Assembly: GCA_016281775.1 (NCBI GenBank)
Contig: JAEEJH010000061.1
Location: 1-52,740 of the forward strand
Source of the DNA: Clostridiales bacterium
Lineage (GTDB): Bacteria; Bacillota; Clostridia; Oscillospirales; CAG-272
Length of the DNA stretch: 52,740 nucleotides
Reading direction: 5' to 3'
Under the pieces are notes generated by a model. It had not been told where the DNA came from and searched no databases. It saw only the letters and a list, made by a program, of their open reading frames with translations. Position numbers and translations under genes: made by a program. Of this stretch, positions 24,694-33,578 are shown piece after piece. Numbering within the stretch: position 1 is the stretch's first letter; every line of letters begins with the position of its first letter.

Positions 24694-25989
24694 TCAGTTA
24701 TCAAGCAGAGCGATGAATTCTTCATCGGAATAATCTGTAAGCGTCACCGATTTGACTTTGCCGTGCAGAGCTGAGGCGCTTTTTGCTTTTACCGACGAAA
24801 AATCGTCGGCGTGGCCGTACGCGTATTTTCCGTCGTACGTTTCAAACAGCACGTTTACGGTACCGCCGATACGCGAAGCGGCGTCTTTTTCGTTTATTTC
24901 GCGCTGCAGATCCGCAAGCTCGGCGGCGCGGCGCGATTTTACGTCCGGCGGTATCTGACCCTTCATAGCGGCGGCTTCCGTTCCCTCGCGCGCCGAAAAC
25001 GGAAAAATATGGGCGTGTATGAGATTTGCAAAGCACAGAAATTCTTTCGTTTTGTTGAAATCTTCTTCGGTCTCGCCGGGAAAACCGACGATGATATCCG
25101 CCGAAAAGCGCACGCCCTGAATGTTTTTTCTGCACGCTTCTACGTTTTTATAAAGCGTCTCGGCCGTGTATCTGCGCTTCATCGCGGCGAGTATTTTTGA
25201 GCTGCCGCTCTGTACGGACAGGTGAATATGCGGCATGAATTTTTCAACCCTTGAAAGAGCCGCTGACACATCGGGCTTAAGCCACGCCGGATCGACCGAG
25301 CCGAGGCGCAGTCTGCCGGGAGTTTTGCAGCCGTTGGTCTTCATCAAAAGCGACAAAAGATCCGTGCCCGTGTCTCTGCCGTACGCCGCCGTTTCGATAC
25401 CGGTCAGCACCGCTTCGGGGTAACCGGCGTCGTAAAGCTTCGCCAGCTCGGCCAGTATGTCTTCCTCCCCGCGCGACACCACGCCGCCGCGGGCTTTTCT
25501 TATAAGGCAGTAAGCGCATCTGCCGTCGCAACCGTCTTCGATCTTTACAAACGCCCGCGTTCTGTCGGTATGCGGCGCGTAAAGCGGCTCGTACGGCAGC
25601 TCAGACGGGTCTGATACGCATATCTTTCCGACGGTTTTGCCCGACGCGAACGCCTCGGCGGCGGCGATGACTTCGGTTTTGTTTCTCGTGCCGGCGACGA
25701 AATCGACGTATCCGGCGACCTCTTCGGGTCTGACCTGACTGTAACAGCCGCAGACGGCGATGAACGCGTCGGGATTCTGCGCTTTTAGCCTGCGTATTAT
25801 CTGCCGCGATTTTCTGTCACTTTCGGCGGTCACGGTACAGGTGTTGATTATATAGACGGAGCAGATCTCCGTCGGTTTTCTTATATCCCAGCCGCGCATG
25901 AAAAGCTCGTTTGCCATCGCGTCGCTTTCATACTGATTGACGCGGCAGCCGAGCGTGTATATCGCGGCGGTCTTTTCTGTCGTTATCAT
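24694..25989 (-). CDS. mtaB: tRNA t6A37 methylthiotransferase MtaB
   Basis: MtaB converts t6A37 to ms2t6A37 in tRNAs reading ANN codons. The 431-residue protein has an N-terminal UPF0004 domain with C15, C51 and C80 for one iron-sulfur cluster, a radical SAM domain with C154, C158 and C161 in CDGRCAYC, and a C-terminal TRAM-like region. The YTLGCRVNQYESD start separates MtaB from MiaB and RimO. It overlaps rqcH by 4 bases. Confidence 0.94.
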   Translation of the reverse strand: MITTEKTAAIYTLGCRVNQYESDAMANELFMRGWDIRKPTEICSVYIINTCTVTAESDRKSRQIIRRLKAQNPDAFIAVCGCYSQVRPEEVAGYVDFVAGTRNKTEVIAAAEAFASGKTVGKICVSDPSELPYEPLYAPHTDRTRAFVKIEDGCDGRCAYCLIRKARGGVVSRGEEDILAELAKLYDAGYPEAVLTGIETAAYGRDTGTDLLSLLMKTNGCKTPGRLRLGSVDPAWLKPDVSAALSRVEKFMPHIHLSVQSGSSKILAAMKRRYTAETLYKNVEACRKNIQGVRFSADIIVGFPGETEEDFNKTKEFLCFANLIHAHIFPFSAREGTEAAAMKGQIPPDVKSRRAAELADLQREINEKDAASRIGGTVNVLFETYDGKYAYGHADDFSSVKAKSASALHGKVKSVTLTDYSDEEFIALLDN

Positions 25990-27734
25990 TGTTTTGCTCT
26001 CATGCGTTCGATTTTCTCCTCATCGGGCGTCACCACGGCTGAATAATTGCGCGAGTACGTGACGAAGCCCGGAGCGGAGTTCGGCGGTTTTTTTACGTAT
26101 TTTACCTGGGTATAGTCGACCTCGACGTTCTCGCCGCCTCGTTTTGACGAGTAATACGCGGCTATCTCCGCCGCGGCGGTGAAATCCTCCGCGGGCGGTT
26201 CTTCGTCTCTCTGCACGAGTATGACGTGACTGCCCGGCGCGTTTTTGACGTGGAAGAACCAGTCGTATCTGCCGGCGGTCTTCAGCGTCAGATATTCGTT
26301 CTGCGTGTTGTTTTTGCCTGCGTAAACGTCGTAACCGTTATCCGTCACGAAATGAGCCGGCTTCGGCTTTGCGGGCTTTTTCCTCTGATCGGACTTCATT
26401 CTCGAAGCGTAGCCCGTTTCATATAGCTCGGCGCGGATCTGCGAGAGGTCTTCTTCCGTCTCCGACCGCATGAGCGCATCTTCAACTGTCTTTATGTATT
26501 CAAGCTCTTTTTCGGACATTGCGACGCGTTTTGTCAGCTCTTCTTTCGCGGTCTTCAGCTTCGAATATTTTTTATAGTATTTCTGCGCGTTCTGCGACGG
26601 CGAAAGGCGTACGTCGAGCGGTACGTCGACCTTTTTCGGCTCCTCCGAATAATAGTCGTCGAGCGAGGCGGACGACGCGCCGCGGGCGATCCGCCCGATA
26701 TTCGCGGTTATGAGGTCGCCGTACAGACGGAAAGTTTCCGCGTCGCCGCAGGCCTGCAGATCCGTATGTTGATTCGCTATCTTCTTTTTGATCCTCGCCT
26801 CCGACGTGCTTATTATCCGCATTATGTCGGCGCCGCGCTGTTTTATCCGCTCGTTTTCTTCGCGCTGACGGTAAAACGCGTCTATACACGTCGATATATC
26901 GTCGAAAAACGCGGCGTCGAAACCGGCTCCGTACTGCTTTATCTCAAAAGCCGAAAACTCGACCGGTTTTTTGCCTTCATAAATTATGCACGGGTGAAAA
27001 TCGCCGTTCTTCGTGTCTGAAACGATCTTGCCGAATACCGCGTACAGAGCCGATACGTGCTCTGCCACGGGCTTGCCCGAACAGCGCGCGGTATGAGCCG
27101 CCTCGCGCGAGAGCAGAGGAGAGAAGCCGCGGAACGCTTTTAAGAAAAACGAATCTGCGTCGGCTCCGCCGAACTTTTCAGCCGCGGCATAAAAATCTTC
27201 TTTTGAAACTTCCGTCGGTATCAGTTTATCCTGAGGCGGCGGCGCTTCGTATTTCATACCCGGCAATACCTGCCGTTTCGACGAAGTCGTCATGTCGACC
27301 GGCTTCACCGCGTTGATTATCCTGCCGGATTCTTCGGTGAGTATCACGTTGCTGTATTTGCCCATTATCTCGGCGTAGAGATATTCTTTTTTGACGTAGC
27401 CGAGCTCGTCTGTCGTATCGAAGCCGATCTTTATCACGCGCTCGAAATCGGGCTGTGTGACGCCGGTTATCCTCGCAGACGTCAGATGCTTGCGCAGGTG
27501 CATACACAGCGCTCCGGGATCGGCGGGATTGTCTTTGACCGTGGCGGTCAGATGTACTTTCGGGATGTTCGAAGAAGCGGAGAGGCACAGCCTTACGTTG
27601 TCCCTGTCCGCCGTACGTATCAAAAGAACGATCTCGTCCTGCGACGGCGCGAGCACGCGCTCGACTCTGCCGCCCGAGAGCTTGTTATTCAGCTGATGCG
27701 CGACCGCCGCGGCGGTGAATCCGTCATAGGGCAT
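25986..27734 (-). CDS. rqcH: Ribosome quality-control protein RqcH (NFACT family)
   Basis: RqcH binds stalled 50S subunits and adds C-terminal alanine tails that mark the nascent chain for decay. The 582-residue protein has the NFACT-N domain from MPYDGFTAAAVAHQLN, a coiled-coil middle (about 280-430), and the C-terminal NFACT-R domain with GRYDWFFHVKNAPGSHVIL. The frame is open to 27794, but ATG 27734 is chosen because it has AAGGAGA seven bases upstream and gives the standard N-terminus. It overlaps nif3 by 11 bases. Confidence 0.93.
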   Translation of the reverse strand: MPYDGFTAAAVAHQLNNKLSGGRVERVLAPSQDEIVLLIRTADRDNVRLCLSASSNIPKVHLTATVKDNPADPGALCMHLRKHLTSARITGVTQPDFERVIKIGFDTTDELGYVKKEYLYAEIMGKYSNVILTEESGRIINAVKPVDMTTSSKRQVLPGMKYEAPPPQDKLIPTEVSKEDFYAAAEKFGGADADSFFLKAFRGFSPLLSREAAHTARCSGKPVAEHVSALYAVFGKIVSDTKNGDFHPCIIYEGKKPVEFSAFEIKQYGAGFDAAFFDDISTCIDAFYRQREENERIKQRGADIMRIISTSEARIKKKIANQHTDLQACGDAETFRLYGDLITANIGRIARGASSASLDDYYSEEPKKVDVPLDVRLSPSQNAQKYYKKYSKLKTAKEELTKRVAMSEKELEYIKTVEDALMRSETEEDLSQIRAELYETGYASRMKSDQRKKPAKPKPAHFVTDNGYDVYAGKNNTQNEYLTLKTAGRYDWFFHVKNAPGSHVILVQRDEEPPAEDFTAAAEIAAYYSSKRGGENVEVDYTQVKYVKKPPNSAPGFVTYSRNYSAVVTPDEEKIERMRAKQ

Positions 27735-28482
27735 TATCCGTCTCCTTATATATCTCCGTATCGAACGAGCCGATCTTTGATACGAGGTCCGCAAGCGCGC
27801 TCATCGCGGGGAATTCCGTTTCATAGTGGCCTGCGCAGATGACCGACAGACCGAGTTCCTTTGCGTCGAGCGTTTCGTGGTAGCCGAGCTCGCCGCACAA
27901 AAGCAGATCCGCGCCCGCGGCGATCGCCGGAGCGGTCATACCCGAGCCTGAGCCGGTGCAGACGGCTATTGTACCGATCTTTTCTTTCGCTTTCGAGGCC
28001 GATAAATGATCCGGACCGAGCGTTTTTCTGACTTTTGCGGCGAATCTGTCAAAAGACGTCTCTCTTATTCTGCCGCATATGCCGACCTCTTCGCCGGCAG
28101 GACCGAACCTCACCGCGTCTTTTATACCGAAAAGTTCGCATAATACGGAATTGGTGCCGCCGTCAACGGCGTCGAACCTCGTGTGAAAACTCATGTGAGC
28201 GATGCCGTAAGAGATCAGTTTAAGCGCGCGGCGCGAAACGGCTCCCGAGCCGTTAAGTTCACCGAGAGGACGGAAAAGCAGCGGATGATGCGTTATCACC
28301 GTATCGAATCCGTTATCTTTTGCGTATTCTATGCAGGAAAGCGTCGGATCGAGCGCGAAAAGCACGCGTTTGCTCTCGTGGCAGGGCGACGGCAGAACGG
28401 ATAACCCGTCGTTATCCCAGCTGCAGCAGAGCTGTTTCGGTATCGCTGCCGATATTTTATCGTAAAGTTCAGACGTTTTCAT
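27724..28482 (-). CDS. Nif3-like dinuclear metal-centre protein (YqfO short form)
   Basis: This 252-residue protein of the Nif3/GTP cyclohydrolase-I type 2 family has metal ligands in THHPLLF and near the C-terminus (GHYETE). It lacks the insertion domain of the long B. subtilis form. Its function is unsettled. Adjacency to trmK (14-base overlap) is a common Bacillota arrangement. Confidence 0.88.
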   Translation of the reverse strand: MKTSELYDKISAAIPKQLCCSWDNDGLSVLPSPCHESKRVLFALDPTLSCIEYAKDNGFDTVITHHPLLFRPLGELNGSGAVSRRALKLISYGIAHMSFHTRFDAVDGGTNSVLCELFGIKDAVRFGPAGEEVGICGRIRETSFDRFAAKVRKTLGPDHLSASKAKEKIGTIAVCTGSGSGMTAPAIAAGADLLLCGELGYHETLDAKELGLSVICAGHYETEFPAMSALADLVSKIGSFDTEIYKETDNAL

Positions 28483-29155
28483 ATTCTGTCTCCCTTAACA
28501 TTTCTTTCAGTTCGTTTATGATCTGCGTCTCTTTAGAGACGTCCGATGTCTTCGCTTTGAATATTTTTTCGTATTTCGATATACTGCGCTTCAAGAGGGT
28601 CCTGAAAGCTTCGGTATATTCCGCGCTTTTAACCGACGCCCGCCCTACGGCGAGTTCCGCCGCGGAAAGAACGTACGGCACGCCGGTATAATACGCCGAG
28701 ATCACCTGATAAACGCGGCCGCTCTCGACCGGCACCGCTTCGCGCTCGATCTGAAAACCGGACGAGCAGAGATACTCCCTGAGCTTATCCTGCGAGGTCA
28801 TCGGCTGAAGTATCAGATGCACGCCGCCGTTTTTTACAAACGGCGCGCGTTCGATAATGTCGGCGATCAGCTCACCTCCCATGCCGGCGATTATTATATC
28901 GTCGGGCGCGTATTGTTCTATACCGTCGAGACCGTCGGTAAGAACGAGCTTCACTTTGCCGGTAAGTCCCGCCGCCTCTATGTTGTCGCGCGCTTTTGAC
29001 AAAGGCCCCGGGCGCACGTCGGACGCGACGGCGAATACCGCTTTGCCGAGGCGGAGAGCCTCGGTCGTTATGTATGCGTGATCGCAGCCGATATCGGCTA
29101 TCCTCGCGCCGTCTCTTATCAGTGAAACTATGCAGTCAAGTCTTGTTTTTTTCAT
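28469..29155 (-). CDS. trmK: tRNA (adenine22-N1)-methyltransferase TrmK
   Basis: TrmK makes m1A22 in bacterial tRNA. The 228-residue protein has the SAM-binding motif ADIGCDHAYITTEAL, the motif GMGGELI, and a C-terminal coiled coil. It is the first gene of the trmK-nif3-rqcH-mtaB run and starts just after the pfkA terminator. Confidence 0.9.
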   Translation of the reverse strand: MKKTRLDCIVSLIRDGARIADIGCDHAYITTEALRLGKAVFAVASDVRPGPLSKARDNIEAAGLTGKVKLVLTDGLDGIEQYAPDDIIIAGMGGELIADIIERAPFVKNGGVHLILQPMTSQDKLREYLCSSGFQIEREAVPVESGRVYQVISAYYTGVPYVLSAAELAVGRASVKSAEYTEAFRTLLKRSISKYEKIFKAKTSDVSKETQIINELKEMLRETEYENV

Positions 29156-29164
29156 CGGATCATA

Positions 29165-29196
29165 AAACCGGGGAGCTGTTGAGTATCAGCTCCCCG
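29165..29196 (-). terminator. Intrinsic terminator of pfkA
   Basis: Perfect stem CGGGGAGCTG / CAGCTCCCCG (29169-29196) with an 8-base loop. On the minus strand it is followed by GTTTTATG. Confidence 0.85.
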
Positions 29197-29205
29197 TTCG
29201 TATTC

Positions 29206-30282
29206 TCAGTTGCCTATTTCTCTCGCCGCTTCGTATATGAGCATCTTGCGCTCCGCGCGTTCGTCGCAGATCGCTTTCATCTTTGCATATTCTTCGGGCG
29301 GTATCTTTGAAAGTTCTTCTTCGGAGAGGTTGCCTTTGAACATCTTGTCGACCGTCAGGGCAAAACCGATGTCCATCGATACTATCGAGCCGTTTCTCTC
29401 GCAGACGACGAGGTTGCTCTTGCCGGCGAGCAGTTCGTCAACGGCGAATTTGCCCATCAGCGAAGCCGTCAATCTGTCTTTGAGCGTCGGGCATCCGCCG
29501 CGCTGTACGTGACCGAACCGTGTGAAACGCGTTTCGATGCCGGTGCGCGCTTCGATGCGCTTTGCAAAATCTTCGGCGAAATTCTCTTTGCCCTCGGCGA
29601 CGATGACGATGAAATTGCGTTTGCCGTTCTTACGCGCTTTGAGCATTCTCTGTATCGCGTCTTCTTCGTCAAACGGTATCTCGCGCACGACTATCGCTAT
29701 CGCGCCCGTGGCGAGACCTGTCTGCAGGGCTATATCGCCCGCGGCGCGTCCCATAACTTCAACGACGTTGCAGCGCGCGTGCGATTCGCACGTATCGCGG
29801 AGCTTGTCGATGAGCTGGAGAACCGTGTTCATCGCCGTGTCGAAGCCTATCGTATAGTCGGTCGACGAAATATCGTTGTCTATCGTGCCGGGTATGCCGA
29901 TGCACGGTATGCCGCGGATCGTGAGATCGGTCGCGCCGCGGAACGTGCCGTCGCCGCCTATCGCCACGATACCGTCGATCTTGTTCTTTTTGCAGACCGC
30001 AATGGCTTTCGCCATACCTTCTTCGGTCTTGAATTCGACCGCGCGCGCCGAATAAAGCACCGTGCCGCCGCGCGAAATGATGTTTGAAACGTCGCGCATA
30101 TGGAACAGCTTCATATCGTCGTACATGAGTCCGTCGTAGCCGTTGTATATGCCCATGACTTTTACGCCGCGCGCAAGAGCCGCGCGGGTAACGGCGCGGA
30201 CCGCCGCGTTCATGCCCGGAGCGTCGCCTCCGGACGTAAGTACGCCTATGCGTTTGAATTTTTTAACGTTATTATTTGCCAT
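29206..30282 (-). CDS. pfkA: ATP-dependent 6-phosphofructokinase
   Basis: This enzyme phosphorylates fructose 6-phosphate, the committing step of glycolysis. The 358-residue protein has the ATP-site motif TSGGDAPGMNAA, the GIPGTIDND catalytic loop and the effector-site MGRAAGDIAL segment. GGDGT (IGGDGTFRGA) points to ATP rather than pyrophosphate as donor. The start at 30282 has AAGGGTG seven bases upstream; the longer frame to 30345 overlaps its promoter. Confidence 0.93.
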   Translation of the reverse strand: MANNNVKKFKRIGVLTSGGDAPGMNAAVRAVTRAALARGVKVMGIYNGYDGLMYDDMKLFHMRDVSNIISRGGTVLYSARAVEFKTEEGMAKAIAVCKKNKIDGIVAIGGDGTFRGATDLTIRGIPCIGIPGTIDNDISSTDYTIGFDTAMNTVLQLIDKLRDTCESHARCNVVEVMGRAAGDIALQTGLATGAIAIVVREIPFDEEDAIQRMLKARKNGKRNFIVIVAEGKENFAEDFAKRIEARTGIETRFTRFGHVQRGGCPTLKDRLTASLMGKFAVDELLAGKSNLVVCERNGSIVSMDIGFALTVDKMFKGNLSEEELSKIPPEEYAKMKAICDERAERKMLIYEAAREIGN

Positions 30283-30317
30283 ATTATTGCACCCTTGGAT
30301 ATGATTTAATATATGAT

Positions 30318-30345
30318 ATTTTATCACATATTTCGTCGAATGCAA
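30318..30345 (-). promoter_or_regulatory. Sigma-A type promoter of pfkA
   Basis: On the minus strand: TTGCAT (30345-30340), 16 bp, TAAAAT (30323-30318). Confidence 0.7.
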
Positions 30346-30375
30346 TACGGTTTACAACAATTTAAAAAAATTTTA

Positions 30376-30984
30376 TCATTTTCGCTTAAATGTTTCGCGC
30401 AAAAACTCCAATATTTTGAATTTTATGACATATTTTTCCGATTCGGAATCGCTTATAATGTCTATTTCGTCCTTAGTGAGCCCTGCTGAGACGAGTTTCT
30501 GCCCGCGGTCTTTAGCCGCGCCGATGCAGAGGGGAGGGAAAAGTACGCACCACCAGTTCTGCCCGGCGCCTTCTCCTATGACGATGCGGACTGAATAATA
30601 GTCGCCGGCGGGCAGAGTTATTCCGTCGTAACACTTTTCCGGATACGTTTCGACGCCATAGACAACGGTGATCTCATATTCTTTTCCGGCTTCTTCGATC
30701 ACCGCTTTACACGCGTCCGTAAGAGCCGTTTCGTTTGCCTGCAGAATCTGCTTAGACTGTTCGAGCGTCGCGTCGGCGGAGATGAAACCGTCCATGCATT
30801 CAAGCGCCGCGTCGCGCACCTTTAGCTTCAGCGCCTGATCTTCCTCGCTGTCTGAATTTGCGATGACGTGCAGGCGGATTATCTTGTCGTACAGTCCCAC
30901 CTCGCCGTTGACCGGCGCCGCGCCGCTCAATATCGCCGTAAGTAAAACGAGAGACGTAAAAATAACAAGACCTTTCATTTTCAT
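30376..30984 (-). CDS. spoIIR: Stage II sporulation protein R
   Basis: SpoIIR is made in the forespore, secreted into the intermembrane space, and triggers SpoIIGA to activate sigma-E in the mother cell. The 202-residue protein has a signal peptide/anchor (about 5-25) and the family signature RLHVIANSDSEEDQALKLKVRD, followed by CVLFPPLC. ATG 30984 is preferred over 31011 because AAGGAAG lies just upstream. This is the clearest sign that the organism, or a recent ancestor, makes endospores. Confidence 0.93.
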   Translation of the reverse strand: MKMKGLVIFTSLVLLTAILSGAAPVNGEVGLYDKIIRLHVIANSDSEEDQALKLKVRDAALECMDGFISADATLEQSKQILQANETALTDACKAVIEEAGKEYEITVVYGVETYPEKCYDGITLPAGDYYSVRIVIGEGAGQNWWCVLFPPLCIGAAKDRGQKLVSAGLTKDEIDIISDSESEKYVIKFKILEFLRETFKRK

Positions 30985-31180
30985 GATTTTTTCTTCCTTT
31001 CTTTTTTTCATATTGTCGGCGCAAAATGAGATTTTTATTCAGCAGAGATGAAAAGTAAAGGTCTTTTCGGTCGGCAGATGACCGATAAAAAACGTTTATA
31101 TAAAAAAGATACATATCGTAACTGTCTGTGAGCAAAAGAATTTATATATTGAAATATATTTGTAAACGCTGATTCGCAAA

Positions 31181-31275
31181 GGTTTTCTTCACCGATATCA
31201 ATAGAAAAATCCCGCGGGCGGATCCCCCGCCCCCCGCCGCCCGCGGCGCTGCGCGCAACGGAGGTGAAGAAAACC
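31181..31275. repeat. Nested inverted repeat
   Basis: Outer arms GGTTTTCTTCACC (31181-31193) and GGTGAAGAAAACC (31263-31275) pair perfectly over 13 bp. An inner pair, CCGCGGGCGG (31212-31221) and CCGCCCGCGG (31237-31246), pairs over 10 bp. Confidence 0.9.
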
Positions 31276-31347
31276 GACGCGACTAAAAAATAAAGGTATT
31301 TATAATTTGATTTTTTTACGTTTTTTCAGTTAAAAACACAAAAAAGA

Positions 31348-31391
31348 GGTTGTTTAATCGCCTATAATATCGGCGAGATTTTTAAACAACC
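31348..31391 (-). terminator. Orphan intrinsic terminator (minus orientation)
   Basis: Outer arms GGTTGTTTAA / TTAAACAACC and inner arms TCGCC / GGCGA. On the minus strand it is followed by TCTTTTTTTGTG. No minus-strand gene ends directly upstream of it. Confidence 0.6.
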
Positions 31392-31467
31392 CCTTTACAG
31401 CTTTGCGTAAAAACATCAAAGTCCACTATTCGTGGAATTTTTCTACTGACATACCACTTCGCGGTTA

Positions 31468-31496
31468 TTTACAAACGCTTTTCGGTGTGGTATAAT
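31468..31496 (+). promoter_or_regulatory. Promoter and possible operator of the XRE regulator
   Basis: TTTACA (31468-31473), 17 bp, TATAAT (31491-31496). The arms ATACCAC (31451-31457) and GTGGTAT (31487-31493) form an inverted repeat that overlaps the -10 box and could be an autoregulatory site. Confidence 0.75.
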
Positions 31497-31520
31497 ACTT
31501 TCAGAAAGCGAGGTGCGAGC

Positions 31521-32306
31521 ATGGATATCTGTCTTGGAAACAATTTGAAAAAACTGCGCAAAGCGCGGGGAAATACGCAGGAGGAACTTGCGAGGTACTT
31601 GGGGATCTCGGTACAGTCAATCAGCAAATGGGAGTGCTGTGACGGAATGCCCGACATCACACTTTTGCCGAGGATCGCAATCTTCTACGGCGTGACTGTC
31701 GATAGCCTGCTTGGCGTTGATGAGGTAGTGCGCGCAGAGCGCATACGGCAGATCACCGAGGAATACGGAAAAATCAGAGAACGACCGACGCCCGACGGAC
31801 TGCCTGACGTCGATTATCATCTTGTCGAAGGCATTAATTTTCTGCGCGCCGCTGTGCGCGAACTGCCTGACTGCTGGTTCTTTTGTCAACTTCTTGCGTC
31901 GGATTTGTGGCAGTATGCGACAAAACTTGGGGACGGCGAAAAGACTGCCGTCCTTTCCGAAGCGGAAACGCTCTGCCGCTTGATCCTGCAAAACTGCAAG
32001 GAAGACCGCTATCGCCATTGCGCGAATGAGATCCTTTGTCTTGTATTGCACGAGCAGGGAAAGCAGGAGGACGCGCTTGCTCTTGCCCGCTCACTGCCCG
32101 ACGCGACCGGCACCAAAGATTTTATGCTCACCTTTCTGCTTGACGGAGAAGAATTGCAGAGACAGCTTTACGTTTGCTCCGAAATCTATCTGCGCACGCT
32201 CTACCGGTGTGTGAAAAGGTACGATGAACTGGGTTTTGACCACGCACTGCTCCAAAACAATGAGTTTCGGTTTTGGTTTGAGGAAATTCAAAGGATTTGC
32301 TTGTAG
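31521..32306 (+). CDS. XRE-family transcriptional regulator
   Basis: This 261-residue protein has an N-terminal helix-turn-helix domain (residues about 6-62: LKKLRKARGNTQEELARYLGISVQSISKWE). It is followed by about 195 residues of helical sequence rich in Leu and Cys that resembles a TPR-like sensor part. ATG 31521 has GAGGTG upstream. Codon use is unlike its neighbours (ATC instead of ATA for Ile, more CTT/CTC), which suggests recent acquisition. It is convergent with the Gfo/Idh/MocA gene. Confidence 0.88.
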   Translation: MDICLGNNLKKLRKARGNTQEELARYLGISVQSISKWECCDGMPDITLLPRIAIFYGVTVDSLLGVDEVVRAERIRQITEEYGKIRERPTPDGLPDVDYHLVEGINFLRAAVRELPDCWFFCQLLASDLWQYATKLGDGEKTAVLSEAETLCRLILQNCKEDRYRHCANEILCLVLHEQGKQEDALALARSLPDATGTKDFMLTFLLDGEELQRQLYVCSEIYLRTLYRCVKRYDELGFDHALLQNNEFRFWFEEIQRICL

Positions 32307-32327
32307 GAATTAAGTAAAACATAATTT

Positions 32328-32349
32328 AGGCGGGGATCACTCCCCGCCT
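32328..32349. terminator. Hairpin between convergent genes
   Basis: Perfect stem AGGCGGGGA / TCCCCGCCT with a TCAC loop. On the minus strand the following bases are AAATTATGTTTTA, so the U-tract is imperfect. Confidence 0.65.
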
Positions 32350-32404
32350 CGCGCCGTTAATAATAAATGATTTCGTTTATATGAAAAGTCGGAGCATTTG
32401 TCCG

Positions 32405-33577
32405 TTATTTTGTGAAATCCGGGAAATCGACCGTTTTGCCTTCTTTTATCGATTGAGCGGAGAGGGGAGTGACAGCCATCCACGCCGCGGCGTCTTCGAC
32501 CGTGATCGGGAAAGGTCTGCCTTCGAGCAGACAGCGGGCGAATTCGTCGTAGACGAGAAAGTCCATGCCGCCGTGACCGCCGCGAACGCCGTCGTTCAAA
32601 AACTTCTCCCATACGGGATGCTCGTATTTTTTCAGATATTCCTCTGCGTTGTTGTAGTGCTTTATCCAGTCGAAGTGATCGTATATCGTAAAATCTGTGT
32701 CGAGATAAACGTAGTTGCCGTCCTCGCAGTACATTCCGCGCGTGCCCTGTACGACGAAATTGCGGCTGTACGGGCGAGGCAGAGTTGTGTCGAGCGTCAG
32801 CGTGACGAGCTGACCCTGCGAGCATTTGATGACCGTTTTGACGACGTCGCCCTGCGAAAACGGATACGTTATAAATTCTCTGTTGACGTCTTCGTGCAGC
32901 GCCGCGTAATCGTTCAGCCCCGCGGCTTTGCTTGAAAACGAGCAGAGCGAAACGAATCTGTTCGAGCGGTTTATGTCAAGCACCTGCGCTATCGGTCCGA
33001 GATCGTGCGTCGGGTAATTCTCGCAGTTTCTGTGCTTGTAGTTTTCGAGCCGGTAATGGCGGTTCTCGGCTCCGAAAAGCACTTCGGTGCGCAGATCGTG
33101 GCGGTAGCCGCCCTCGCAGCTTATCACCTCTCCGAAAAGTCCGAGCTTCACCATGTTCATCACGAGCATCTCGTATCTGCCGTAACAGCAGTTCTCGAGA
33201 AGCATGAACGGAGTTTTCGTCTCTCTCTGAACTTTTACAAGTTCGAAGCAGTCTTCGACCGAATACGCGCCGCCGACCTCGCAGCCCACGGCGATACCGC
33301 GCTTCATCGCTTCTATCGAAGCGGGGAAGTGCTCTTCCCAGCCGGTTATTATCATCACGGCGTCAAGCCCCGGCGTATCGAGCAGGGCGCGATAATCCGT
33401 AAAACGCAGAACGTCTTTACCGGTCAGTTTCTTTATCAGTTCCGCCGCCGCGTCGGTCCTGTCTTCGTATTTGTCGCATACGGCGATCATTTCATAATTG
33501 TCCATGCCGCAGAGCTGTTCGACCATATAATAGCCGCGCGCTCCGAGCCCGATAAGTCCGACTTTGATCTTTTCCAT
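32405..33577 (-). CDS. Gfo/Idh/MocA-family oxidoreductase
   Basis: This 390-residue NAD(P)-dependent oxidoreductase has a Rossmann start (VGLIGLGARG) and a C-terminal alpha/beta domain. The usual EKP motif region reads GCEVGGAYS, which is seen in some members acting on sugars or glycans. The substrate is unknown. It starts one base after the stop of the radical SAM gene, with its SD (AAAGGA) inside that gene, so it belongs to the rnhA-VYAGP-radical SAM operon. It may be a tailoring enzyme or just a passenger. Confidence 0.88.
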   Translation of the reverse strand: MEKIKVGLIGLGARGYYMVEQLCGMDNYEMIAVCDKYEDRTDAAAELIKKLTGKDVLRFTDYRALLDTPGLDAVMIITGWEEHFPASIEAMKRGIAVGCEVGGAYSVEDCFELVKVQRETKTPFMLLENCCYGRYEMLVMNMVKLGLFGEVISCEGGYRHDLRTEVLFGAENRHYRLENYKHRNCENYPTHDLGPIAQVLDINRSNRFVSLCSFSSKAAGLNDYAALHEDVNREFITYPFSQGDVVKTVIKCSQGQLVTLTLDTTLPRPYSRNFVVQGTRGMYCEDGNYVYLDTDFTIYDHFDWIKHYNNAEEYLKKYEHPVWEKFLNDGVRGGHGGMDFLVYDEFARCLLEGRPFPITVEDAAAWMAVTPLSAQSIKEGKTVDFPDFTK

Positions 33578-33578
33578 A

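Larger units (their letters stand above)
30985..31467. other. Intergenic region with large inverted repeats, no gene
   Basis: The first 155 bases are AT-rich leader or promoter sequence for spoIIR, including a small CGGTC/GACCG hairpin near 31060-31076. Next come a 95-base nested inverted repeat (31181-31275), an orphan terminator-like hairpin (31348-31391), and the xre promoter. No open frame is convincing. Confidence 0.7.
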
